NCBI GenBank assembly: GCA_037447655.1
Contig: JBBHKE010001584.1
Location: 1 to 64,000, forward strand
Direction: 5' to 3'
Source: Zygnema cylindricum
Taxonomy: Eukaryota > Streptophyta > Zygnematophyceae > Zygnematales > Zygnemataceae
DNA: 64,000 bases
Both the position numbers and the translations under genes were made by a program. Shown here in pieces: positions 1-11,116 of this stretch. The first letter of the stretch is position 1; the number at the start of each line of letters is the position of its first letter. Below the pieces are notes generated by a model. The model saw nothing but the letters and a program-made list of their open reading frames with translations. It did no database searches and was not told where the DNA came from.

Positions 1-229
1 AGAGGGGACAGGAAGGAGGGTAAGGGGAGGAGGAGGAGGGAGGGAGGGACGCCCTTCTCATTGTCTCCCCTTCTCAAAACTGACAAGTTACTTATTTCCT
101 ATTTTTAATTGGTGTTTTTCATAGATTTGGTGCAAATAAAAAAATTGACTTTGTTCGTTACAATGGACTTCCCATTTTTTTTTTAAATGATAATGACTTT
201 AACTCTTTTTGTTGAGGTTTTTTGTACAG

Positions 230-290
230 TTTCAGTGTCGTATTATTTGAGCTTAACACCCGAAAACCAAAGCAAATTATAGTTTTACTT
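230..290 (+). pseudogene. Decayed duplicate of the kinase exon
   Basis: Just upstream of the real exon at 355 lies a second gtacag acceptor followed by a recognisable but mutated copy of the exon start: FSVVLFELNTRKP against [13 protein letters not shown]. Homology fades after about 18 codons and there is no donor at the expected place. The intron sequence before each copy is also similar, so the event looks like a tandem duplication of about 125 bp. The same relic occurs at the same place in the downstream paralogue (63636-63690). Confidence 0.8.
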
Positions 291-354
291 TATTATTCAC
301 AAAAGACTTTCTATTCTTTTCTGAAAAGCCTTTTCTTATTGGCTTCTTCTACAG

Positions 355-463
355 TTTTGGCGTCGTACTATTTGAGCTTATCACCGGAAAACCAGCTTTG
401 ATTAAAGAAGAAGAGTCCGGTGGGGATCAGCAAGACCTTCATTTGACCACTTTGGTTAATTGG
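355..463 (+). CDS. Kinase-domain exon of an upstream tandem LRR receptor kinase (partial gene)
   Basis: A 109-nt exon bounded by an acceptor (ctacag) and a donor (gtaagt). It reads [20 protein letters not shown] and continues to HLTTLVNW, the kinase segment after the activation loop (subdomain IX: FGVxLxELxTG). It is the exact counterpart of the exon at 63756-63864: same length, same phases (enters in phase 2, leaves in phase 0), 27 of 36 residues identical. The gene therefore comes in from the left and is a paralogue of the large gene at 31-64 kb. No later exon (subdomains X-XI, with the usual conserved Arg) was recognised in the following 30 kb, so the gene may be cut short by transposon insertion or have a very long last intron. 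Confidence 0.88.
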
Positions 464-1424
464 GTAAGTATGACATTTGTTTTGGAAACAGGGAGTTCGT
501 AAAATCTGGACTATGCCCATATATTAGTCTACATTTTCGATTATTCCTATATATTATTTTTTAGCCTGGATTGCCCTATCTATTACTTTGTAGTCTGGAT
601 TATAATCGGGATCATTTCTATGTATTATTTTTTAGTCTGGGTTATTCCTACATGTTATTTTATAGTCTGGATTATTCCTTTATTATAATATAGTCTGGAC
701 TCTTCCTATATTATATCATAGTTTGGATAAGTCCTCTATTTACGCCTGGAATTTTCCTATATTATGTTTTATTCTGGATTATTATTATTCTTATGCTAGT
801 ATTATACTTTACATACCATATTCTGGATAAGTCCTGTATTTCGTTGAAGTCTGGATTTTTCCTGTATTATATTATTATCTGGATTGTACCTTTACTTTGT
901 TGTAATCTTGATTGTCCTTATACTTCCTGCAAGTTCATTTCCCATTTTTGACGATCTTTACCAATCTTTTTTTTTTTTTCTGAGTCATTTGCATTTTTTT
1001 AATCAGTCATCCGACTGTTTATCTGCATTTTTAAGTTGTATAGACTGAGAATTTTTTGCTGCTTGTAATATTATGCATTTGAGCGAACATGCCAGTGAAT
1101 CTCAATGCAATTTTGATTATTTATATAAATAAATAGACGATTTCAAGTTTAGGCTTTAGAAAATGGATTTTGAGTGTCTTGTATTATCTCTTTAAAAAGT
1201 TTCATTCGACAAGTATTTATGACAGTAAGATTATCACATAGCAGAAATCTCTTGACCTTTCATTAAGGGCAACCTCCTTACTTGTAGACTAGTTATTATA
1301 CTCCCTAACTATTTCTTTCTATGTCTTCACAGTTATAACCTTAAGAAGTTGGGAAAGTTTCCATCATAAGTATTATATGGAATAGTGCCCATTCTCAAAT
1401 ATAGAGTATCAAGAAAGATGGAAC
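464..1424. repeat. Intron with degenerate CTGGATTATTCC minisatellite, then AT-rich DNA
   Basis: From about 500 to 910 the intron holds many imperfect copies of a roughly 25-40 bp unit centred on tagtctggattattcctat followed by a T/A-rich spacer (tattattttt). The same unit starts at the equivalent intron position of the downstream paralogue (63905-64000). From 910 to 1424 the sequence is AT-rich with no exon, RNA gene or repeat that I recognise. Confidence 0.75.
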
Positions 1425-1545
1425 CCCCCTCTCTCTCTCTCCCCCTCCCCATCCCACTCTCTCGCTCTCACTCACTCTCTCCCTTCCTCTATCTCTCCCT
1501 CCCACCCTTCCTCCATCCTCTCCCTCTTTCCTTCCTTTTGAAAAT
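1425..1545. repeat. Pyrimidine-rich (CT/CCT) simple repeat
   Basis: About 120 bp almost entirely C and T on the + strand, with short runs of ctctct and ccctc. The short open frame across it is a low-complexity artefact. Confidence 0.9.
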
Positions 1546-2194
1546 CGTGGTCAACCATTCGAGTCAACGGTGAAGGATATTAGCAGCCACACAAAAGAGA
1601 ACCACAATTAAAGTAAACACAGAAAAGGCTCAGATAAATCACAAAGTTGGAGGTATCAAAAAAAAAAGTGAAAAGTCCACACTTAATAGGCAAGAAGCTC
1701 TGCTTTGTAATCACGCTCTAGTCAAAGAGTTACTATAGACTAGCTATAGTGAAACCCCAAAAGAAGCTACAGTAAAGACCTGAAGAATGTAATCCCTACG
1801 CAATAATAATAAAGCGGGTTTCCTACCTGCAATTATTTTTACCCTGTTGCTAGTCTGGTTCGATAATTCCTAGGTCTATGAGTTAACCAATTCGTACACC
1901 TAAGCAAGCTATGTGGCACAATCTGCAGAAAAATAATTGAGTGTGGCATCCGACGGCTCGCCATGCATCCTGGAAATAAATCCCCGCGAGTCTTCGCTGA
2001 TGTGACAGTTCGTCCCGTAACGCGATTGGGAGTGCCGGAAAGATCCGCGTGATCCTGCCGATTGATTGAAACGATTCGATCTGTTTTGATCTGAGCGATG
2101 TCTGATAGCCCACCCTCAAAGATAGGTCTGACACCAAAGATAGGCTCAACCTCAAGAGCAGTTCACCCCAAGATAGTCCGACCACGCTGATCAC
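1546..2194. other. Unassigned stretch beside the first retroelement
   Basis: No gene recognised. The part from about 1860 to 2190 resembles retroelement-flank sequence, and the phrase ttcgtacacctaagcaa recurs in similar form at 2370 and 6317. A minus-strand open frame at 1883-2194 has no recognisable domain. Confidence 0.4.
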
Positions 2195-2745
2195 ACGAAA
2201 AAGAAACCTTGAATTTGCTCCTTGAGCAGTAAGTTATAGTTAATCAAAGACAATTGATTTATATAGATGGCCTCTAAGAGAGAGGACTTTTTAGAGTACC
2301 CTAAAATCTCTAAGTGCTAGACTACTTTCTCACAACGCCTATCTACTAAACCCTCTGCCAATGGGAGGACTATTTCGTACACCTAAGTAATGTACAATAT
2401 GTACTAGCCGCGCAAAATATGTACGGAACTTGTACGGAACATATAAAGTAGAGGTACCAACCAAGTCCGACGCCATAGTTTTATTCCCTCCTTGTATAAC
2501 TTCCAATATCATGCTGCCATATGTCAATGTATGGCTCGTTTTGCACAAGCCGCCCAAAGAACCATTCAAGTCTGTCGACGCCCACGCGAGCCGTCCGATT
2601 AATTAATTCACAGAAAAAATGTCGTCCAATCGATTTATCGCCGCGCAGAATAATTTTTGCGGCCGTGGTACTCCATCACTTTAAATGTTCGTCACCAATT
2701 GAAGTATAGTATTATATTTTAAAAAACCACGCATGAACATCGCTT
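2195..2745 (-). repeat. LTR-like repeat, left copy (probable 3' LTR of a minus-strand Copia remnant)
   Basis: This stretch is repeated in direct orientation at 4441-4564 joined to 6267-6690. Shared blocks run from the caaattgattta-like TATA region near 2250 through the gtacggaac blocks near 2430 to gcatgaacatcgctt near 2735. Together with the gag and protease remnants between the copies this fits a pair of LTRs of a minus-strand element. Outer ends were not fixed because no clean target-site duplication was seen. Confidence 0.65.
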
Positions 2746-2914
2746 TTTTGGCTAACCTTTCAACTGTAAAGTATATTTCATCTTCATAGCTAGCAACAAA
2801 GACTATTTTCTTGGTGCTAGTCTCAAAACCCTTATCATTTAAAACTGACGTAGAGATAAATTTTTTGTTCAGCTATTGAATGAAAAGGACATTGGACAAA
2901 GTGACTATGGATAT

Positions 2915-3115
2915 CTAACCGTCAACTAAGACTTTCAGATCCACATATCCCACTAAACTAGTGGTTGCTACTCTCCCATCCGGATATTCTATCTCTACAA
3001 TAAGGATCTTTTTTATTTTAGTAAACATTTGTTTCTCTCTACACATATACATAGAGGCACCTGCTTCAATATTCTCACCTTCTTTGAGAGCTTCTTTCAC
3101 TCTGCCGAAGCACAC
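2915..3115 (-). pseudogene. Copia-type aspartic protease fragment
   Basis: The minus-strand frame reads IEAGASMYMCREKQMF, then VEIEYPDGRVATTSLVGYVD. It follows the Copia pattern D-S-G-A-S-x-H-M, then a Phe, then a GDG-like turn and G-x-G. The catalytic Asp-Ser-Gly is changed to Glu-Ala-Gly and the frame is only 66 codons, so it is a dead remnant. It lies downstream, in element orientation, of the gag remnant at 3702-4169, as in intact Copia elements. Confidence 0.6.
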
Positions 3116-3701
3116 TTATGTTTCCTAAGAATCCTCGGCTAGGTTTTCACCTCCAATTCCTCATTGAGGAGAAGTTCTCCATCATCTTCATCGAAATCCT
3201 CTCCCGTTACTTGTGTTGCCACAAGTGCCATCTTCTTTCCTCCAACTAATTCATCGATTTTTCCCTTCTTAATTCTTAGCTCCGTCAATTTAGTACACTC
3301 CGCCATGTATGTCCCGACTTTTTACAAAAAAATCAAAGCCCATTAAGAGGCCTAGATCCGGATCCATCCAATTAGTTTCCTTTCCCTCCACCAAAGTTTC
3401 CCTAAGGTTTATTTGAATCGTGATTCGTCCAATCACAATCAGTTTCAGCAGCGAATGCTTAAACAATCTTTCCTCCTTTGTGAATACTAATGGTGTTTTT
3501 TCAAACCAAAATCATTCCAACAACGGAATTCCAAGTCCAACGATGATCTTGCAAATCCTAAACCTTGCTAACGATGTTCTCATAATCATCGGGCAGTTTC
3601 ATTAGCAAAGTATTCACCTTTTCTTTTTCGGTCTCTTTTTTCCGAGAATTCTCCAACTCCATAAATTTTCCGGACAAGTCATTGCAAAAGTTAAGCATAT
3701 T
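3116..3701. other. Degraded interior of the Copia remnant
   Basis: About 590 bp between the gag and protease remnants. Small open frames exist on both strands but none shows a family motif. By position it should be the decayed gag C-terminus and zinc-knuckle region. Confidence 0.45.
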
Positions 3702-4169
3702 TCATCCTTTGTAAATATATGCTTCCACCTTCCAATCTGTCAATTTTTGCTGCTGAATCGTACCACTCCTACAAATGTTTACAAGAGCCTTCCACAAATC
3801 AGCCGCCTTCTCCACATTTAAATGAGTAGCAACTCCTTGAGTAAGACGCCCGAGAATAAAATGAGTTGTCACTGTGTTGTTGAAATCCCAGATCTTCGTA
3901 TCAATTGCCTCTGTCTTGGGAGCACCCCCTACTGAAAAAGATATAGTAGCTATCGGTGCAATATGTGTGAGTATCTCCTTGTCTTTCTTCTTCTTTTTGT
4001 CCAACACAATACTTTCTCCATCATCTTCTAACTCCTCTTTCTCCAAAAATCCTCTTGAAAATTTGGCTCCTCCAAAGCCTGGTGGAACTCCCAGATTTGT
4101 AGATGGCAACCTCACGTGACAGCTCACAATGCCCCATAGACGTTTTTCTAAGAGAGGACCTCTCATCAT
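3702..4169 (-). pseudogene. Copia-type gag (UBN2-like) fragment
   Basis: A 155-codon minus-strand frame. Residues about 90-140 carry the Copia capsid pattern: a Trp-Asp, then ILGRLTQGVATHLNVEKAAD, then LWKALVNIC. This matches the helical gag domain in which a chain passes through W..N..V..WI..S to a TA.E.WD.L motif. The N-terminal third is Lys/Asp/Glu-rich (a KKKKKDKE run) and looks disordered. No zinc knuckle follows. It belongs to the same broken element as 2915-3115. Confidence 0.6.
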
Positions 4170-4440
4170 AGTTTTCTAGTATATGAACCCCGTTCTATTG
4201 AAAATGGCCACCCTAGAGGGTGGGCCCATAACCTAGAATACTATAACCTCCATTGGCCCAGAATATATCTGGGATATATAAAGCCTCTAGGATAGAAATT
4301 GCCCTTCTAACTTTCATACAAAATAAAAGCCACCCGGTCAAACAAGAGTTCTAACAAACTTCACCCTAATGAAGTCATGACTCCTTTGAAGCCCCGATTC
4401 TCCTTTGAAGCCCCGATTTCCCTGAGTAGAAAGCAAAAAG

Positions 4441-4564
4441 AATCTCTGAATTTGCTCTCAGTAATAACTTATGACTGTTCAAGGACAAGTGATTTATACA
4501 AATGGCCTTTGGGAGAGAGGACTTCTTAGAGCACCCTAAAAGTTATAAATGCTAGACTACCTTC
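4441..4564 (-). repeat. LTR-like repeat, right copy, first part (interrupted)
   Basis: Homologous to 2195-2335, including the caagtgatttatacaaatgg block. Homology stops at 4564 and resumes at 6267, where the rest of the same LTR continues. The break is exactly the insertion described at 4565-6266, flanked by CCTTC on both sides. Confidence 0.75.
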
Positions 4565-6266
4565 TGTTGAAAAGAAGTAATTATTATTCACTTCTTAATT
4601 TAGACTCAAGAGTGACGAGAATTAGAGAGTCACAATGGGTGCCGCCATAGTCAGAAATAAACTGGCAAACTGGAAGGCAGATTGATAGATTACCAAAATG
4701 TTGCCCAAAAAATAATTTGATCCTAGGTCTACAGTCTATTATGTAGACGTATACCTTAACCATTATGGCATTGACAAAACGATTCACGTATTGTATTTGT
4801 TATTTATTTAAAGTGTTATGCAAGATGTCACCTTCACTAAAACAGACCAGAATTGACGAAACAAAATCTATAGTCAAACGACGCTCGCGGACGCGTATCT
4901 AATCGTGAAAAAAACATGATCGGACGAACGTCGTTGCCCTCGCCAAATGCGAAGGAATCTTTGGCGGCTTTCGAACATAGCGGCGCGTTGCCCCACGTGG
5001 CGCCACATCATTGGACGCCAGAAAAGATGGGAGGAGGAACGATGGCTCCCATGTTGACAAGTGTGAACCACAAGGCCATGTTCTACAATTGGCGTACAAC
5101 AAGTACAATCGGCCACTTTACCTTTTTGTACTATACACTCTTTTGATTGGCCTAGGATAGAGTTGGACGTAGTTGTGAGTAGAAGTTAAGGGACTTAACG
5201 TGTTTGAGGCGCCTCTCTCCAAGTGACAGTTTGTATTTATAAGCTATCTTTGGCCAGCCATAACTTACTGCTCAGGGGAGCAAATTCTGTGATTCTTTTA
5301 GCGTTTGACTCAAGGGGGTCTTAGGGTCTTGTCCTCACAGGTAGTGTTGTGTATCGGTAATAAACTTATCGCGATAACATCGATACCGATAGTTATCGGT
5401 TATCGAACGGTCAGAGGTTCCGATATATCGGTCTGGGACGAACAAATTCCATATCGGCGATAACTTTTTAAAAATATAGTATGTATACAATAGTATTATA
5501 TAACATACTATATTATATAATTTTCATTATATAGTGTGGAATGCCACGTATAAGAATTTGTTTTGCGTATTTATTTAACTAAAAATATTTACGGACAGCG
5601 CTGCACATAAACGTTGACAAATATAAGTTAATACTTTATTGTTATAAAACTATACTATCAAAACAAAAAAAATAAAATACATTGTAAAATTTCTGAATCA
5701 AACTTTTTCCAAAAAAAGACGAACAGACTGAAAGAAGCAGACAAACACAACTGCCGCCATTTCAAGACGCCATATTTTGAAAATTCTGGCAGCAGGAATT
5801 TTGAAAACCCCCTTAAATTAGGAATAATGATGGAAAATTTGCGATTTTTTACCGGAATCGGGAGTAAGGGGGAATGCTGCGCGTCCGGGGAATACGATGT
5901 ACAGTTGCTTGTATAGGCCGTACATTTATCTGTACGGTCCGTACAGATATCGCCGATAGTTATCGTTATTGGCATTATCGCCGATAAGTACCCGATATTA
6001 TCGGCTACTTATCGGCGATAAGACCGATGTCGATATATCGTACCAATATATCGATTATCAGGAACCCGAAAAAAGGTCCATATCGGTTATCGGTTATCGG
6101 TAAATCCTTACCGATACACAACACTACTCACAGAGGTGAGGTTGGTGAGAGTATTTATGTGCCAAGGCGGCACGTTTTTTATGGGAAAGTGGAACGGGCA
6201 TATATTATCTTAGAGGCTTTACATAGGCTGCTTATTTTGTGGGATAATGGAGACCACATAATTTCA
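4565..6266 (+). mobile_element. LTR (probably solo) inserted in another LTR, itself holding a hAT element
   Basis: The insert begins TGTTGAAAAG and ends AATTTCA, so it has TG...CA ends, and it is flanked by a perfect 5-bp duplication CCTTC (4560-4564 and 6267-6271). Without the hAT copy at 5342-6126 and its duplicated target it is about 909 bp. It carries a TATA-like stretch (gtatttataagc, about 5232) followed by ggccagccataac, shared with relatives at about 22890-23535 (+) and 25900-26480 (-). No internal coding region is present, hence a solo LTR or very small non-autonomous copy. Confidence 0.8.
5342..6126. mobile_element. Non-autonomous hAT-like element, 785 bp
   Basis: Terminal inverted repeats TAGTGTTGTGTATCGGTAA and its reverse complement at the right end; 8-bp target-site duplication CTCACAGG / CTCACAGA (5334-5341, 6127-6134; 7 of 8 match). 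Both ends hold many subterminal ATCG-type palindromes (atcggttatcg and similar). No transposase frame. It is inserted in the LTR at 4565-6266 and is related to the elements at 20882-24026 and 50163-50875. Confidence 0.9.
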
Positions 6267-6271
6267 CCTTC

Positions 6272-6687
6272 TCACTAAGTTTATCTACTATCCCCTCCGC
6301 CAATAGAAGGATTGTTTTGTACACCTAAGTAATGTACAATATGAACTAGGCTCCGCAAAATGTGTACGGAACCTGTGCGGCACTTATAAAGAAGATACCA
6401 ACCAAGTGCGATGCCATACTTTTGCTCCTTTTTTGTCTAACTTCCAATATTATATTGCTACGTGTCAATACATGGCTCTTTTTGCACAAGTTGCCAAAAG
6501 AACCATTCTGGTCCGTCGACGCTCACGCGAGCAGTGTGATTACGTAATTCCCTGAAATTGTTGTCCGTTTGATTTGTCGGGGCGCAAAATGTTCTTTGCG
6601 GCCGTGGTACTCCATCGGTTTCAATGTTTGTTGCCAATTGAAATATAATGTAACATTTTATAAAACCGCGCATGAACATCGCTTCTT
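6272..6687 (-). repeat. LTR-like repeat, right copy, second part
   Basis: Aligns over its whole length with 2336-2745, including the tgtacaatatg block, the gcggccgtggtactccatc block and the final gcatgaacatcgctt. The CCTTC before it is the duplicated target of the insertion at 4565-6266. Confidence 0.75.
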
Positions 6688-6850
6688 TAATGCCTTAGCG
6701 GATAAGGCGTAGGGCTATATTGAATCTGCAAACCTTAGATCAAATCTAAGTCGAGTCACGCCTTTTGGGAGTGACTTATTCTATCTCTCCTACCTTTAGC
6801 GCTGGTACCATGGATAGCCATAACTTTCGTTCCTCTACAGCTTGTATCTT
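6688..6850 (+). mobile_element. tRNA-derived SINE copy a
   Basis: The head reads ccttagcggataaggcgtagg (A-box-like), followed about 45 bp on by agatcaaatct, which fits the pol III B-box consensus GWTCRANNC. The body shares a ccatggatagcc-like block with two further copies at 22430-22690 (-) and 26487-26690 (+). The 3' end is not defined. Confidence 0.6.
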
Positions 6851-6937
6851 GCCCTAAGAACAACAAGTAAGATAGGAATGGTTTTTTTCCTATTTTCAAC
6901 ATAAAAAGATAGAAATATAAAATACCTTTTTCAATAA

Positions 6938-7313
6938 TCTCCCCCTCTCTTTCTCCCTCTCCCTCTCCCTCTCCTTTTCCCTCTCCCCCTTCCCCTCCCT
7001 CTCCCCCTCTTTTTCTCTCCCGTTTCGTTTCTCTTTCGCCCATCCTCTTCCACTTTCCCTCTGTCACTCTCTCCCCCTCTCTCTCTCCCCTCCCTCTCCC
7101 TCTCTCCCTCTCTCCCTCTCCCTCTCTTTCACGTTATTCCTTCTAACTCTCCCCTCCTCCTCCTTCCCTTCCCTCTCTCCTTCCATCTCCCCCTCCCCTC
7201 TTCTCCCCCTCTTTCCTTTTTTCTCCTCTCCTCTCCCTCTCCCTCTAATTCTCCCTCTCTGTCTCCTTCTCCCTCTTTCTCTTCCTTTCCTCTCACTCTC
7301 CCTCCCCCTCTCC
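6938..7313. repeat. Pyrimidine-rich tract, about 375 bp
   Basis: Almost pure C/T on the + strand (ccctct, ctccct units). The long Arg/Glu/Gly frames on the minus strand across it are low-complexity artefacts. Confidence 0.92.
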
Positions 7314-7700
7314 AAAAAATGTGATGCTTGGAGTCGTTAAAACCGACATTTTTTCTTACAAAGATAGTGATGTCAAGGGCTCTTATTCTTATCATTCCTC
7401 GAAATACAAGATTTTTTTGTCTGTGAGTAAGAGCAATCTTGCTCTTTTATAGGAGAATTATAGGGTTTTATAGAAAAAGGTCGATTACTTAGAAAGATTG
7501 GAAGATATCGGTATATTTAGGTCGTTTTTTTAGGTGGCTAGTAGTAAAGAATAAGTTTCTTTCAAAATAAGGGATTTAAGTTTGAAGAGGAGTGAGTGGG
7601 AAGGGAGGGAGGGCAGGGGAGTAGGGAGCTAATAAAGTATGTGATTGCAAGTGTGAGTGAGTTGAGGAGATGATTTACGGTTCAAAATCTTGTAGGATTT

Positions 7701-7963
7701 AAGATGTATGTTACGTATCCTTAAGTGGTATATATATATTGCCTTTAGTTTCTTCGTGGAAAAATATGTATCACTTTATTTGTTGTTGTAAGGTATTGGC
7801 GGCATAAAATTGACCTCAAATAGACAAACTAAAGATGTATGTTACGTATCCTTAAGTGGTATATATATATTGCCTTTAGTTTCTTCGTGGTAAAAATATG
7901 TATGACTTTATTTGTTGTTATAAGGTATTGGCGACATAAAATTGACCTCAAATAGACAAACTA
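7701..7963 (+). repeat. Two-copy tandem repeat, 131-bp unit
   Basis: The block starting agatgtatgttacgtatcc and ending caaatagacaaactaa occurs twice head to tail with only a few differences, which indicates a recent tandem duplication. Each unit contains tatatatat and is AT-rich. No coding content. Confidence 0.95.
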
Positions 7964-10330
7964 AAAAAAAAAATGATGCAAATAAGTTAAGATTTTACAT
8001 AATGTCTTTGTTGATTCTCATTTCGATGTTGAGGGCAAGACTTAATTTCAAGTTTTCTTTGGTGAGACGAGGATTTCTATCTTTTTTTCAGTAACACTTG
8101 CTTGAAATCCCCAAAAACTTTTAATTTTTTCCTCACAAATATCGACGTCCTCTCATCCCATGAACCAAATCTTATGTTTATGTTTCGAGTTCTATGCTAA
8201 AACCAAAAAAATTATTCATGTAATTTTTATTATATTGTTAATATGTTAACAATTAGATGCCTATTTCTCAACAGGTTTTGAACAATATTTCAAGTAAAAG
8301 TTGTTTCCATAGAAAATTACTAAAACGATCTTGAAATTGTTTATCCAGCTATTTATCTATGTTTACAAGTTAAAACCAAAACAATATGCATTTCTTAAAT
8401 ATATTTTAAGCATATTTGAATTGAATATGGTGTAATATAAAGATGATAAGTTTTATTGGAAAAGCGTGCTGACAATCTACATGTTAAACCGTCAAAGCCA
8501 AAACTATAACTAAGGTTGAAAATGTGAAAATTTGAAAGCACGGATAATGCTTCACATGTGTTCTAGTTTTCGTCGTTTACTTTCGCTCGTATAATCAGTT
8601 TGACCATAAAATCCATTGACTTTTTTTCCCATTTTTTTCATATTGTCATCATAATGGTGCATTACATTAGTAACACACCAGCAAATCATTTCCATTTTTA
8701 GATTTTGAACTCCAAAAATACCATATGAATAGTTCAGACCGTTCATACTAAACGATTATGTGACACTCTTTGTTTGAGAAAGTGGTTTTTAAACCACCTG
8801 ATAGTGTGATGACGCTCTCAAAGTTTTAACATTGATGCGAGGGTATACGGTACAATTTCTAAAATTTTGTGTAGATTTACGTTTGTTTTGCCCTAAAACT
8901 GTAAGATTTACATTGAACATAAGGGCAATTTTTTTTGGTGTAGTTACCCTTTGAGGAGACGGAATAGAAAGAAAATGGGAGTCAAAACAAAATGAACAAT
9001 GTCACACATAATTAAACGAAAGAAATAAATCAACACTCTTAATAGAAAAAATAAAGGACAATTACAACAAACTATGAACACAGAAACATTAATTAACACA
9101 AAACAACAATGGAATTTCCAAAATTAAGTACCCAATATAACATAAAAACAAAATAGACTTGAATTTTCACCAGGCCTTGTCAATAATCAAGATGTCTTTT
9201 TTTTTCATTGCTCGATTATTGATATACTGATAGCCTCTTCCCACCGGAGCATATGTATTTTTTGCTATCATGCATGAGAGGCAAGCAAGTGAACATGCAT
9301 CACAACGAGCAGAGTCATGCTAACCAACATATGTACCAGCGAAAATAAATATGAAAAGACAAAAATTATATACACCATGAAAAAGAATAAAAGTGAAAAT
9401 GACCGAAAGAGAGAAGAGGAAGAATACTCCCCTAGAGTGAAGTGGGAAGAGAGAAGGGGAATAATTGTTGTTCTGAGACAACTGCTAGTAATGAAGATGA
9501 AGAAGAAGCAGCAGTAGTAGTCATTGTAGAACAAAACAAGAGAGGAAGCTTCCACAAATACCAATGGCAAAACAGAAAATTTGACAGACAATAACTTTCA
9601 CCACAAAAACACAATAGTCCTACAAATCTACCACAATGTAGATATCATAAAAAGGAATACACACATAAAATTTCATTTAATTCTGCTCACAGATCTGTGA
9701 GATATTCAGAGGTGAATTTTCATAAAAACTGAGTGTACAGTTTTGCATATCATTTGTTCCTAATAAATAATTCACTAAGTCCTACTTCTATATACTGAAA
9801 CTATACTAAGCTGTACGGAGGCATTCCAGCCGTACATCTAACAATCCAACACAACAAATACTGTGAGTATACCTATGTATTGAAGGTATGTCATAAACCA
9901 CATTTTCAACACTAAACAACTTATTCACTATAGGCAAAATTTGGTTCTACCAAATATTTACACCGAAGTTCAGAGAACATAAAGTGATAGTGATATACTC
10001 ATGCCCCGTCAGTATTTGTTGGTGGCGGGTGTCAGCCGTACGATTAGAGGATTTGGCACCGTAGATGTGACTTCACGAAGTCCCGTGGTCCTGCCGAATT
10101 CCCGTACGTCCACGGAGGACATACTCACGCATTTCTCTCAACTGACAACGCGTGTCCCAAGTGTGAATGAACCCTGAACTCCTAACTTCAATGTCACTGA
10201 ACCGTACTCAACAAAAGTAATCTTAAGTCTTGAACAACTATCTCTCCCTCACAGCTGAGGCATAGAGAGGACTAAAGCTTTCTAAAAACAACACTCCCCT
10301 AAAGCTTTAGACTTTGCTAGTCACTCAGTC
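7964..10330. other. AT-rich stretch without a recognised gene
   Basis: Open frames here (for example 9268-9591 on the minus strand, Leu/Phe/Ser-rich) have no recognisable domain. The last 300-500 bp before 10330 lie just past the RNase H end of the minus-strand retroelement and should contain its 3' LTR, but no matching partner was found beyond 15.7 kb. Confidence 0.5.
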
Positions 10331-10401
10331 CACAGGCCTCTCTACAAAATTTCAATTTGGGTGAAGGCAAGGGTTTCGTCATCATATCAACCACCATTTG
10401 C

Positions 10402-11091
10402 TCATCCGGTAACTTTTCCCATCACCTTTTCTTTTACAAAATGTAGTTTAATATCAATGTGCTTACTCTTAAAGTGATGACTGGGATTAGATGCAATAGC
10501 GATTGCTGCTTGATTGTCACACCACACTATTTGTGGTCCAAATTGCATAAAGAGAGGCTCTTGGAGAAGAGACTTTACCCAAAGTAACTCCTTAGCTGCC
10601 GAGCTGGCAGCCATGTACTCAGCCTCCATGGTAGACTGAGCTGTTACCTTTTGAAGTTTGTTGCTCCTGCAGCAAGTTCCACTTGCGATCTTCAGAATGT
10701 ATCCGGTGGTGGAGCGTCGGCTGGGCATGTCTTCGTAGCTCGCAACGCTCCATCTATGAATTTTGACTTCTTATCCACCGCGAGAGAGTCTAAGATTTCG
10801 AGTTCCTGCAAGATAGCGAAGAACTCTCTTTGCTGCCTCATAGTCGGACTTCCTCGGATTTTGCAGGCTTCGGCTCAAGGCTCCAACTGCGGCTACGATA
10901 TCCAGACAAATACAGTTCATGAAATAGATATGGCTTCCGACAATCTGCCTGTAAGGAATAGAGGACATAGAATGTGCCTCCCCTGAATCCAAAAAGTCAT
11001 GAAACCAAAACACCACCATCCGTTTCCGTACCCTCCAACTTCTGCCTGAATTCCATAGGGGTGGCACTTCGTTTTGCTTCTGACATACCAA
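10402..11091 (-). pseudogene. Copia RT thumb and RNase H region
   Basis: The frame at 11091-10771 ends with IPYRQIVGSHIYFMNCICLD and KRVLRYLAGT (the Copia connection region, P-Y-R-x-x-V-G-S and K-R-x-L-R-Y-L-x-G-T). After a frameshift the RNase H domain reads RRSTTGYILKIASGT, QSTMEAEYMAAS and WCDNQAAIAIASNPSHH, then KHIDIKLHFVKEKV. The expected D of the S-D-A-D-W motif near the start was not seen. Confidence 0.88.
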
Positions 11092-11116
11092 ACTTTTCTA
11101 GCATGTTCCAAATTGC

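Noticed and set aside
6756-7395. Arg/Glu/Gly-rich minus-strand frames
   Set aside because: Translation of the antisense strand of a pyrimidine tract.
9268-9614. Leu/Phe/Ser-rich minus-strand frames of about 60-107 codons
   Set aside because: AT-rich DNA, no splice context and no family motif.
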